64,000 nucleotides of DNA from Isotricha intestinalis (Eukaryota; Ciliophora; Litostomatea; Vestibuliferida; Isotrichidae). The DNA lies in contig JAJJLU010000010.1 of the NCBI GenBank assembly GCA_023807065.1, positions 1-64,000 on the forward strand, read 5' to 3'. Below the pieces are notes generated by a model. That model saw only the letters and a list, made by a program, of their open reading frames with translations. It had not been told where the DNA came from and searched no databases. This document shows, piece after piece, positions 9,714 to 19,462 of the stretch; position 1 is the first letter of the stretch, and each line of letters starts with the position of its first letter. A program made the position numbers and the translations under genes.

Positions 9714-10676
9714 ATGTTAAAATATAAGAAATTAATTGAAAAACTTGAACAAGATTATTTACCTGAAAATAAAAAAATTTCTATAATCGATTATATGAAA
9801 AATAATTGGGATTATAACTTTACTAATGATATTATTGGAATTCTCAATAATTATAATAATATTATTTTACAATCAATTCAAGCAATCAAAAATTTAATTT
9901 CTGAAAATGAAAAAAATTTTAAAGATTTAAATTCAATAAATTCTTCTTTTAATGATTATGAATATTCAATCTTAAATAATAATGATTATAATAAAATGAA
10001 GATGAATGAATTAAATTTAGAATATCAAAAATATAATAATCATTATAAAGAAAGAATAAATATAAGAACAAATATTTTAAAAAAACCAATAAGAGAACAA
10101 ATAAAATTTTCAAAACAAAAAACAAGAAATTTAATAAATTTAAATCCATTTAAAAGTCTTACTCCAAATACTTCTTTAAGAATATTACTTTCTTCAAAAA
10201 AAAATAATAATAAAAGAAATTTAACTATTAATAATAATATAATTTCAAAAGAAAAAAAGAAAGAATTAGAAATAATGAAAAGAACAAATGATATACTTAA
10301 ATTAATTGAATTAACAAGTAAACATAAAAAAATGTTTTGTGATAAATATATTGGAGAAAATAATAATAATATTAATGCAAATTATAAAAGCTTTTTAGAT
10401 AATATAATTAATTACAAATATAATATTGATATATTAAATAATATTTATAAAGATATTTTAAATTTTTGTGTTAAATGTTCGTTAAATAGGAATAGAAATG
10501 ATCACAAATTTAATTTATTAAATACTTATTCTAAATTTAAATATAGAAAAAAAGAATTTGAAAATAATTATTCTGATTCTCAAAATTCATTTGAAAAAAA
10601 TTTAAGAAATTATCAATCTTTAGTTAATAAAATAAATTATAATAATAAAAATTCACCAAAAAGTGAATTTTATTAA
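9714..10676 (+). CDS. Hypothetical 320-aa protein
   Basis: The function is not recognised. The protein is Asn/Lys/Tyr-rich, mostly predicted helical, with no signal peptide, membrane span or known catalytic motif. A segment near residues 105-160 is basic with paired Thr/Ser (KKPIREQIKFSKQKTRNL). Two Cys lie close together (FCVKCS) near residue 245. The start is the first ATG after the divergent spacer shared with the coiled-coil gene, and it ends in TAA. It precedes the TM2-domain gene by 83 nt on the same strand. Confidence 0.7.
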   Translation: MLKYKKLIEKLEQDYLPENKKISIIDYMKNNWDYNFTNDIIGILNNYNNIILQSIQAIKNLISENEKNFKDLNSINSSFNDYEYSILNNNDYNKMKMNELNLEYQKYNNHYKERINIRTNILKKPIREQIKFSKQKTRNLINLNPFKSLTPNTSLRILLSSKKNNNKRNLTINNNIISKEKKKELEIMKRTNDILKLIELTSKHKKMFCDKYIGENNNNINANYKSFLDNIINYKYNIDILNNIYKDILNFCVKCSLNRNRNDHKFNLLNTYSKFKYRKKEFENNYSDSQNSFEKNLRNYQSLVNKINYNNKNSPKSEFY

Positions 10677-10759
10677 ATTTAAAATAAATTGTGCAAAATT
10701 AGAATAAAAAAATTGATTTATAAATAATTTAATTATTTATTTTTAATATAAAAAATTCT

Positions 10760-11221
10760 ATGAAAAAAAAATTTATTTTTTTGATGATATTATTGTTTTT
10801 AATAAAAGAAACAAAAGAAGAAGAAGATTATGATTCATTAATTTGTAATAAAAAAGGAATTTATGAAAAAAGTGAGTGTTATTGTTTAAAATCTTATGAA
10901 TCGATAAATGGGAAATTTTGTAATTATGAAAAAAAAAGAAAAATAATTGCTATTATATTAAGTTTATTTTTTGGATTTTCAGGAGTAGATCAATATTATC
11001 TAGGTAAAAATATAAGAGGTTTTTTAAAATGTTTTTTCCCAGTTTTTCTATTTCTTTCTTTATTATTTTATATTTATAAAAATTCAGATAAACCATTAAA
11101 CAAACCTAATGATATATTTTTTTTAATTCCAATTTTTTTCTTATTATTTTTTTGGTTTATTGATTTTTTCTTTATTATTATTGGATTTACTAAAGATTCA
11201 AAAGGATTTGATTTAATATAA
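10760..11221 (+). CDS. TM2-domain membrane protein with signal peptide
   Basis: A 153-aa protein. Residues 1-20 are a signal peptide (KKKFIFLMILLFLI). Next comes a short extracytoplasmic segment with four Cys (C29, C40, C42, C54). A TM2 domain spans ~61-143: two hydrophobic spans with the hallmark GFSGVDQYYLGK after the first helix start, including the Asp and YYLG typical of the family. TM2D proteins are small two-span proteins, in animals implicated in Notch signalling and phagocytosis. The role in a protist is unknown. It lies in tandem with the preceding unknown gene. Confidence 0.8.
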   Translation: MKKKFIFLMILLFLIKETKEEEDYDSLICNKKGIYEKSECYCLKSYESINGKFCNYEKKRKIIAIILSLFFGFSGVDQYYLGKNIRGFLKCFFPVFLFLSLLFYIYKNSDKPLNKPNDIFFLIPIFFLLFFWFIDFFFIIIGFTKDSKGFDLI

Positions 11222-11636
11222 AATAATAAAGAAATTTTATATATAATTTTAATTGATTGTTTAATTAATTTTAATATATTTACTTTTTTTTAAATTTTAT
11301 AAAAATATTTGAAAAAAATTTTTTTCAAATTATAAAAATTTATTTTAAATAACTTTCCAAATATTTTTATTAATATTATTTTTTATTATTTAAATTGAAA
11401 TTTTGAAATTTAACTTAGGAATACATTTCTATTATAACATTTACTAATATTAACATAATTTTTTTTATTAGTGATTTATATTATACTTCAAGTTTTGAAA
11501 TTGTTATATTGTGTTATGGTGTGAAGTTAATTAAGGGTTAAAAATATATTTATATTTAAAACTATACATTAATTAATTTTTAAATTTCTAAATATAATAT
11601 AATTAATTAAAAGACAAACATAATGAATTTTAATAT
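11222..11636. other. Convergent 3' spacer, no gene seen
   Basis: These 415 nt lie between the TM2 gene (rightward) and the first DUF229 gene (leftward). The sequence is A/T-rich with no convincing open frame, RNA gene or repeat. It contains the nine-codon in-frame extension downstream of the TGA stop of the DUF229 gene. Confidence 0.6.
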
Positions 11637-13823
11637 TCAACTTAACAAATCACATTTGCAATCACTTCTAGCAATAGTATAATTAAATTTTAAACTTTCA
11701 CAAAATCTATCTTTAACATTTAATTTTTGAAAGAGAGAATCTCCTTTCATAGAAAATCCCAATTTTTTTTTTTCATAATCACTAAAATAATTTTCAAATT
11801 GGAAAAAATTACCAAAAGCAATATGAATTAAAGTATCATGAACATCATAAGGAGTAATAAAAGTTTGTTGATTATTGAATAAGTTATCATATAAACTAGT
11901 ATTATATAAAAAACCATTATTAGGAACAATAATATATAAAGTACCTAAAGTACTTTCAATTCTAAAATCATCAGGATTAATAATTTTCCAAGGACCAAGC
12001 ATATGATTTCCATGATCACTAACAAAGAAAATAACAGTATCATTTAATAAATTTTTATCAAAGAAATATTTAACAAAATCATATAAAGGATTTTCTAAAT
12101 ATTTAATTAATTCCATAGTACCTTCATGACCTTCATTAAAATGAATTCTGAATAATTTTTTATTATTAGGATAACTTTCCCAAAACTGTTTAGTATATTC
12201 AATCATATAATCAAAAGCATAATTTCCATATAAACATCTTTTTAAAAGGGAAGCTACTCCTTTACTTAAAGGATAACCAGCACTAAAGAAATTAGGATCA
12301 CAAAACATTGCAATATTTTCATGATCCCAGGAATTAAAATCTAGATTTTGACCTGAAAGACGATTCACTGAAAAAATTTCTCTTCCACATGTTGTTCCTG
12401 TATGTCCTGTTACATATCCTTGTTCTTTAAAATATTTTACTAAGTTTATTCCTTTATTTTCTGACACCGGAATTCCATAAAACATTGCTTTTATATTTGG
12501 ATATGTTAATGCTTGTAATGTGTGATATTTTAAAAATTGAAATGATGTATATTTCTTCTCTTTCTCATTACGATTGTATTTCATATATGGCTCTATTATT
12601 TTTGTCAGTTTTGTTAATTTTCGTTTAAAGTGATTTCGAGATACTGCATCTATATATATTATTAATATGTTGTTGTATAAACTTTTCTTTTCTTTTGATA
12701 TTTCAGCTCTTATTTTTGATAATGTTTTATTTGGCTTTAAATTTATTGATATTTTACCCATGTTGTCTTCATCAAATTTTAATGTTACTTCAGGCTCTAA
12801 TTCATTTGCATAATAATCTTCATTAAATAAATCCATTCTAATTGTGTCATTATTTATTTTTTTCATATATTTTTCGAGACTTGTTGCATATTTCATATCA
12901 TACTTTTCTTGTGTCGTTATAGGATATCCAAAATAATTAAAACTACTTTTATATTTATAATGCTTTCCTATATTTTTAATAAATGTTTTATATTCATCTT
13001 TTCTTACTTTATATGCTTCACATGATGGTCTATATTTTTTAGATAAATCAAATACTCCATTTAACCCATTTAATAAACATTTTCCTTCTCTTGGATGTTG
13101 AATTACACAAGGATATATTAATTGATTATTATCTATTATTGTATTATTTAATCCTAAATCCCAATCTTTACAACTATATTTTGGTTTTGCTTCTTCAATT
13201 ATTATTAAAGAGAGGATTATTAATAGAACAGTAATAAGGAAATTTTTATATTTTTTATTTTTGAGAAAATAATATAAAAAAAATAAAATGAGAAGAAAAG
13301 GAATAAAAATAATTAAAAAACATATAAAACCAATCATATTATAAAAACCATGATTGTCTACATTAGTACCAGTGAAAATTAAGAAGTAAATACAATAAAT
13401 AGGTAAAACATAAATAAGATGAAAATAATGATCCATAGTGAAAATAATAATAGAAAAATAAAAACTTAAAAAAAAAGAAGCAAAAATATCAAAAACTGCA
13501 ATCATAACATAAAATTGCATTCCTTTTAATAAAGTAACTTCAGTTGCATCTTCTCCTCCACTTTGTAAACTTATTCCATATAATAGAAATGATAATATAT
13601 TTATAAATAAACAAAATTTTTCCAATTTTGAATTGTAAAAATTAGATATGAAAATTTTTACTTTTTGAAATTTTGAATTTTCAGTTTCATCTGATATTAT
13701 TATTTTTACTTTCGTTATTTTTCCTCCCGCTTTTCCTGTTTTTAAATTGTTTATTTCGTCAAAGGGACATTCTTCATTTTGAAAAATATCATTGTGGTTT
13801 TCTTTTATTTTATCAGAAGTCAT
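11637..13823 (-). CDS. DUF229-type alkaline-phosphatase-fold membrane enzyme (paralog 1)
   Basis: A 728-aa protein. A cytosolic N-terminus is followed by five membrane spans (about 70-88, 104-126, 134-152, 161-187, 194-209) and then a large non-cytosolic hydrolase domain. Signatures of the alkaline phosphatase/sulfatase superfamily are IIYIDAVSR (D392, S395), FNEGHEGT (~562-569) and FFVSDHGN (D603, H604). The substrate is unknown; phosphoester or sulfate hydrolysis, or phosphoethanolamine transfer on surface glycans, would fit the fold. CKDWDLGLNNT after the last span recurs in the paralog at 29,442. The stop is TGA, whereas almost all neighbours use TAA; the next in-frame TAA is nine codons on. 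It sits beside the Cys-rich receptors, suggesting a surface role. Confidence 0.82.
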   Translation of the reverse strand: MTSDKIKENHNDIFQNEECPFDEINNLKTGKAGGKITKVKIIISDETENSKFQKVKIFISNFYNSKLEKFCLFINILSFLLYGISLQSGGEDATEVTLLKGMQFYVMIAVFDIFASFFLSFYFSIIIFTMDHYFHLIYVLPIYCIYFLIFTGTNVDNHGFYNMIGFICFLIIFIPFLLILFFLYYFLKNKKYKNFLITVLLIILSLIIIEEAKPKYSCKDWDLGLNNTIIDNNQLIYPCVIQHPREGKCLLNGLNGVFDLSKKYRPSCEAYKVRKDEYKTFIKNIGKHYKYKSSFNYFGYPITTQEKYDMKYATSLEKYMKKINNDTIRMDLFNEDYYANELEPEVTLKFDEDNMGKISINLKPNKTLSKIRAEISKEKKSLYNNILIIYIDAVSRNHFKRKLTKLTKIIEPYMKYNRNEKEKKYTSFQFLKYHTLQALTYPNIKAMFYGIPVSENKGINLVKYFKEQGYVTGHTGTTCGREIFSVNRLSGQNLDFNSWDHENIAMFCDPNFFSAGYPLSKGVASLLKRCLYGNYAFDYMIEYTKQFWESYPNNKKLFRIHFNEGHEGTMELIKYLENPLYDFVKYFFDKNLLNDTVIFFVSDHGNHMLGPWKIINPDDFRIESTLGTLYIIVPNNGFLYNTSLYDNLFNNQQTFITPYDVHDTLIHIAFGNFFQFENYFSDYEKKKLGFSMKGDSLFQKLNVKDRFCESLKFNYTIARSDCKCDLLS

Positions 13824-14355
13824 TTTTAAAAATATTTTATTTGGAATTTTTGGGTTTTTTTAAGATAAAAGGAAATAAAAATAAAATTTATATTAATTTT
13901 ATAAATTTGAATTGGGCTTTTTGAAGTTAATTTGATTTATTTAAAATAATTTTATTTTTTTTGGAATTAATTTATGGAGTTATTTGAAATTAAAAAAGAC
14001 TTTTTATATATTTATTGAATTATTATATATGTTAATTTTTAATATTACAACATTGAATGACTTGAATTAATAATAAGTTCATATACTATATTTAGCACTA
14101 TTTAAAAATAAAAATTGTTTTTTTTCAATGATTAAATTCTATTTTTTATGTAAATTTTTTTATTTTGAAAGTTAAAGTTAAAATAATGAGAAAAAAAACA
14201 AAAAGAAGAAAAAAAATGGGAAATCCAAAAATTAGAATTTCTTTTATTTACACAAGAATAATATAAGACAACAATAATAAAAATAATTAATTAAGGATTT
14301 TATTGAGGAAATATTAAAATTGAAATTTTTAGAATAAAAAAAAATAAATTATTAA
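13824..14355. other. Intergenic, nothing clear
   Basis: These 532 A/T-rich nt lie between two leftward genes. One plus-strand short frame at 14,186 would give a 26-residue basic peptide starting MRKKTKRRKKMGNP. I do not call it a gene. No repeat or RNA gene is seen. Confidence 0.5.
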
Positions 14356-17300
14356 TCATATTGTAAAGCAGATACTAATTTTAAAAGAACATTCACTTCC
14401 AAATTTTAAACCCATAAATCTTAAACAAGTTACTATTAAAACACCAAAAAAGGGGAAAATTTGAATTAAAATCCAAGTAATAAAACTTCCAAAAATCCAA
14501 TCAATAATAGAATTAATATAAACATAACAAAATAAACTCAAAAATATCCAAAAAAGTATCATTAAAACAAAATTAACTATTAAAAATATTAAATTAATTA
14601 ATTTCATTTTTTGAAATGTTTCTGCACATTCTAATTGTTTAATATTTTTATCTTTTTCTTTTCTTATTATTTTAACAATATTTTTTTGAGGAATATATAA
14701 GAATCCCATAACAAAAATTATAAATAAAGTTAATAAAGTTGATAAAAAAATTCTTATCCAACCATTTTTTAAAATGTAGGAAATATCATTTTTTTCTCCT
14801 TTATAATGTTTTTTTGAAATATATCTTTTTGAATAAAACATACAATTTGTTATTAAACATAAAGTTAATTGAAATAAAAATATTATTATTTTAATTGATA
14901 TTGGTTCAATTGGACTATATTTAAAAAATAAATATAATATTCCTTGTCTATGAATTATTTGTTGTTTATAAAATTGACAAAAAGTTCTTTTATCATACTT
15001 TTTTGCTTTAAAATAGTCTAATTCATTTAAATATGTATCTTCATCTTTTATTGTATTTCTTATAAATATTTTATTTATATCTTCATTTAATTTTATTCCA
15101 TCTAAATTTATTGCTTCTTTATCTTCTATTATATAGGTTTTATATTTTTTCCAATTTTTATTCTTATTTACTCTTAATATACTAAAACTATTTCTATCTG
15201 AACTCATATCATTTCCATAATAACCTATTTTATATTTAAATATTATTTCTCTATTAATATCATTTAGATCACTGTTTATATCATTATCATTTTGTCTTGC
15301 TGATATATTTTGAACGATTAATTCATTTGAGTTAAAAGACTTTTTATTAGATGTGAATTTAAAATTTAAATTATTTTGTATGATTCTATTCTCAAAATAA
15401 TCAGTATTAGGTAAATCTTTAGAAATTATTTCAGTTTTATTATTAACATTTTCATTCTTTATTTCTATTAAATCATTATTATTATTATCATTTTCATTCT
15501 TTGTTTCTATTAAATCATTATTATGATTTTGAGTTTTATTAGTTTTTTTTTTTTGCTTTTTATTTCTTGACTTAAATGTAGAAATTTTATTATTTAAATT
15601 AGCGCTATCATCTTCATTATCACTCTTTTTTAAATTAGAATTATTGACATTATCTGAAATATTGACATTATTATCATTATTAATTATATTTTCATAAGGT
15701 GTATTTTGATTAAAATCATTATTATTTAAATTATTATTATATTTATTATCTAATTTTTTACCTTTTTGTAAATTATTTATATTAATTTCTTTTTGTTTAT
15801 TTTTATTCTTTTTTATATTGTCATTATATTCGTTATTATAATTATGTTTATCTTCTAAATCATCTATATAATATTTCAAATAATTATGATAATATAATTG
15901 ATTATTGTCAAAGGAAGAATTTATATTCTTAAATTTTCCTTCTAAATTTATATCATATTTAATATCTTTTTTCTTCTTATTAATTTCTTCTTTAAAATTT
16001 TGAAAATCATTTTTTAATGATGGATTAGTCACTTGATTCATATTATTTCTATTAAAAGAATTAGTACCAAATATTTTTGGTGGATTAGCCATAAACAATA
16101 AAAGAAAAGATTTCATTCCATTTAATCCATCTTTAAAATATAAAAAAGTAAATATGATTTGGATAATAGTAATAGTTATTATAATATAAGAGCCAGGATT
16201 ATTTTTTAAATTTTTCATTGTTTCCTTATAACATTTACTAATATCAAATATTGTTAAGCCTTCAGTTTTTCTTTCTTTAATGTTTTCTTTATTATATATG
16301 ATATTCAAATTTAAAGTTTCTTTTATATTACAACTACAATTTACTTCAGAAAAATTTAAATTATATCCACTTACTTCACAATTATCATCACAATAATTAA
16401 TATTTTGATAATAATCATTAAATCTATCTGTTAAAGTTACATCATTTCCATTTTCATCTGTATATTGAAAACATAATGATGTAAAAAATTTATCATTTTT
16501 ATCATATATATTTATTCCCTTTTTAAAAAAATTATTTGCTGCCTCTTTATTGATTAAATCAAAATTTTTTAATGGAACTATTATTGTTGATTTCATTGTT
16601 AAACATGAATCTAATGAATAAAAAGTATTTAATTCTTCATTATAAAATGCATATTCTGATTGAGGATTATAATTTTTTCCTCGATAGATATTTAATAAAA
16701 TTATTACTAAAGGATAATCTTTTGATAAAAAATTTATTTCTTTTATTTTTTCTATACATGATTCTAAATCTACTTTTATTAAATCATTATACATTGAAGA
16801 TAATAAACATTCAGTATTTTTAAATAATATTACATCATATTCATTATCTATATTTCTTATAATTTTAATATTTTTTTCTGTTGTTCGAAATTCTTCTAAA
16901 TAATTTCTAGCCATTGAAATTAAAATATCTTTATTTAAAAATTCATATTTTATTCTTGAAATATATTCATTTTTAGCACAAACATCTAAATCAAAACAAT
17001 TATTATTATCTGTTATTGTTCCATTAGGACATTTTATTTCACAAATATTATTATATATTGGTTCATTCAAACATTCATTAACACATTTTCCAAAATATAA
17101 AATATCTCTTTTAATATATAATTTATCATTAGGACAATTTGGTGCACATATAAATTCATTATTATCATTTATATAATAATAATCTTGGTTTTGACATATA
17201 CAATTTGAGTTAATAAGTAAAAATTGTTCTTTACAAGAAATACAATTATTAATCTGTTCATTTCCTCCTTTTGAACAAGAATCACAAGTTTCATAGCATC

Positions 17301-19290
17301 TTTTAATTTCTTTATTTTCTTCATCAAAATAATATTGTTTATATTGGTCTTCTTTTAATTGTTCTAAAGTTAAACAAAGACAAATTTTTTCTTCATTCAA
17401 TAAATCATTTTTATAAAGAGGATAAAATCCATTTTTAGTATCACAAACTTTACATTTATATAAAGAATCACTATTAGAATTTTCAGAACAAGTGATACAT
17501 CCATTAATACAATTTAAAAAACTTTGACTTGAACTATCAGCATAAATATAATCAATAATATCATTTTTATGATAACAATTCAATTTATCACCTTTAATAT
17601 ATTTATAATAATTATCAATGCATTCTTCACAATTATGCTTAACAGAATTACCACCAATTTCACAAGCTGCACAACTTTCATAACATTTATTTACAATTTT
17701 TTTTTCATCAGAGATTATATAATATCCTGGATTATTTTTATTAACACAATTTCCACTATTTTCACTATTAAGCCAATAATAATTATCATCTAAGCATTCA
17801 ATACATAAATTATTATTTTCTGTTCCTAAAGAAGAACAAGTATCACAAGTTTCATAACAAATATCAATTTGACCAATACAAATTTCAGATTCTAATTCAT
17901 CAACATATGTCATAAAAGTAAAAGTGATTGAAATAGAACTTCCATCATATCCAAAAAATAAATTTGATATTTCATATTGGTTATATAAAACTGAAGGTTT
18001 AATTTCATTTTGTTTACATGTAGATATATCTGGTAGAGATGTTAAATTACATATACTTCCTTTTTCTGGTAATGTTACTATTTTAATTTGAGTGAAATCT
18101 GTGATTAAATCTGAAAATTTCAATATTTGATTTTTTTTTACTGCAACATTTGTTTTATCTGGACAACAAGGGAAAGTTTTAATGTTAAAAAGATATTTAT
18201 TGTTAGAATTATAAACATAAAGAATTTTATAATCTGAAAAAGGAATATATGCAAAAGAATTATAATTAAAATCTAATGTTTGAAAAGGTTTTCCTTGAAT
18301 ATTAAGTCTTGCTCCAATTCTTGATATTTTAAATCCATTTGATGTTGTTTTACATCCTACAAAAGCAACTGTTGAAGAAATTTTATGTCCAAAAGCATAA
18401 TTTCCAGTAATACAAGAATTATGAATTTCTTTTAATTGTATAGTATAATAAAATTTTGAATTTTGATAATAACCTGAATAACATGTTAAATTATATTTAC
18501 TTGAAATTCTATAACATTGTATAATATACGGCAAATTTGTTTCAGGATCATCTAATTCAAAAGATATTAATTCATTTTCTAAATAAATTCTTTCTTTGAT
18601 TGTTATACTACTTGTTTGACCAGAATAATCAATATCATTATAATCATTATTAAAAATAGTTAAAAATGAAAAAGAAACTTGATGATTACCTGACATTGTA
18701 TATTCAGAAATAAATATTTGATTATTTTTTAATTTTAAAGCTGCTGTAACATTACCAGAAACTCCAAATGCAGAAGCAAAAATTTTTGTATTAAGAATTG
18801 GATTATTGATATCATGAAAATCAAAAAAAGTAAATTGCATTTTACCATCATTATCTTTTGAGATCGCTAAAACAGTATAATTTGAAAAAGAAATTAAAGA
18901 AACAACTTTTGAAAAAATATCATCTCTATCCAAATTATAAGTTGTATCATTTATTTTTCTTATTCTTAATTTATTATCGTTGGTAGAATATTTTGTAGAA
19001 TAAAGAAATATAATATTATCATTAATATAATCTACAATAGGATTTGTTACGGATCTAAGCTCAATAATGTCACAATTTGAATTATTGGAAAATTGAGCAG
19101 CATTTTGATTTTCATTTATATCATATATAATATAACAGTATGCTTTATTTGTTAATCCAAATAAAAATTGGTTATTTGGAAGAGAACGTAAATAAAAATT
19201 TCCCTCGTTAGAATATTTTGTAATTTCTAATAAAGGTTTTATTTTTTTGATAAGAATTTGAAGTAGTATATAAAAATATATTGTTAACAT
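14356..19290 (-). CDS. Cys-rich multi-pass surface protein, 1644 aa
   Basis: A hydrophobic start (MLTIYFYILLQILI) acts as signal or anchor. Residues ~20-480 look beta-rich, possibly a propeller. Residues ~480-800 are furin/growth-factor-receptor-like Cys repeats with CYETCDTCSSLG, CYESCAACEIGG and CYETCDSCSKGG. One span near 1030-1050 is followed by the cytosolic motif ANPPKIFG. A long Asn/Lys disordered loop comes next, then KKYDKRTFCQFY and about four C-terminal spans (1467-1644). The ANPPxIxG motif plus terminal multi-span block is shared with the adjacent 3152-aa protein, so the two are architectural relatives. Such proteins are abundant ciliate plasma-membrane proteins of unknown ligand. 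It terminates in TGA, with an in-frame TAA eight codons later. Confidence 0.8.
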   Translation of the reverse strand: MLTIYFYILLQILIKKIKPLLEITKYSNEGNFYLRSLPNNQFLFGLTNKAYCYIIYDINENQNAAQFSNNSNCDIIELRSVTNPIVDYINDNIIFLYSTKYSTNDNKLRIRKINDTTYNLDRDDIFSKVVSLISFSNYTVLAISKDNDGKMQFTFFDFHDINNPILNTKIFASAFGVSGNVTAALKLKNNQIFISEYTMSGNHQVSFSFLTIFNNDYNDIDYSGQTSSITIKERIYLENELISFELDDPETNLPYIIQCYRISSKYNLTCYSGYYQNSKFYYTIQLKEIHNSCITGNYAFGHKISSTVAFVGCKTTSNGFKISRIGARLNIQGKPFQTLDFNYNSFAYIPFSDYKILYVYNSNNKYLFNIKTFPCCPDKTNVAVKKNQILKFSDLITDFTQIKIVTLPEKGSICNLTSLPDISTCKQNEIKPSVLYNQYEISNLFFGYDGSSISITFTFMTYVDELESEICIGQIDICYETCDTCSSLGTENNNLCIECLDDNYYWLNSENSGNCVNKNNPGYYIISDEKKIVNKCYESCAACEIGGNSVKHNCEECIDNYYKYIKGDKLNCYHKNDIIDYIYADSSSQSFLNCINGCITCSENSNSDSLYKCKVCDTKNGFYPLYKNDLLNEEKICLCLTLEQLKEDQYKQYYFDEENKEIKRCYETCDSCSKGGNEQINNCISCKEQFLLINSNCICQNQDYYYINDNNEFICAPNCPNDKLYIKRDILYFGKCVNECLNEPIYNNICEIKCPNGTITDNNNCFDLDVCAKNEYISRIKYEFLNKDILISMARNYLEEFRTTEKNIKIIRNIDNEYDVILFKNTECLLSSMYNDLIKVDLESCIEKIKEINFLSKDYPLVIILLNIYRGKNYNPQSEYAFYNEELNTFYSLDSCLTMKSTIIVPLKNFDLINKEAANNFFKKGINIYDKNDKFFTSLCFQYTDENGNDVTLTDRFNDYYQNINYCDDNCEVSGYNLNFSEVNCSCNIKETLNLNIIYNKENIKERKTEGLTIFDISKCYKETMKNLKNNPGSYIIITITIIQIIFTFLYFKDGLNGMKSFLLLFMANPPKIFGTNSFNRNNMNQVTNPSLKNDFQNFKEEINKKKKDIKYDINLEGKFKNINSSFDNNQLYYHNYLKYYIDDLEDKHNYNNEYNDNIKKNKNKQKEININNLQKGKKLDNKYNNNLNNNDFNQNTPYENIINNDNNVNISDNVNNSNLKKSDNEDDSANLNNKISTFKSRNKKQKKKTNKTQNHNNDLIETKNENDNNNNDLIEIKNENVNNKTEIISKDLPNTDYFENRIIQNNLNFKFTSNKKSFNSNELIVQNISARQNDNDINSDLNDINREIIFKYKIGYYGNDMSSDRNSFSILRVNKNKNWKKYKTYIIEDKEAINLDGIKLNEDINKIFIRNTIKDEDTYLNELDYFKAKKYDKRTFCQFYKQQIIHRQGILYLFFKYSPIEPISIKIIIFLFQLTLCLITNCMFYSKRYISKKHYKGEKNDISYILKNGWIRIFLSTLLTLFIIFVMGFLYIPQKNIVKIIRKEKDKNIKQLECAETFQKMKLINLIFLIVNFVLMILFWIFLSLFCYVYINSIIDWIFGSFITWILIQIFPFFGVLIVTCLRFMGLKFGSECSFKISICFTI

Positions 19291-19462
19291 TTATTAATTT
19301 TTTCTATATATTTTTATTTATTAATAATTTAAAATAACATAAAAAAATATAATTTAATTTTTTTATGATATCTATTTAATCTAACATTTAAAACTATTTA
19401 AAACTATATGAATAAATTATATATTTTAAAAATATATATTAATAATTTTTTTCATCATTCCC

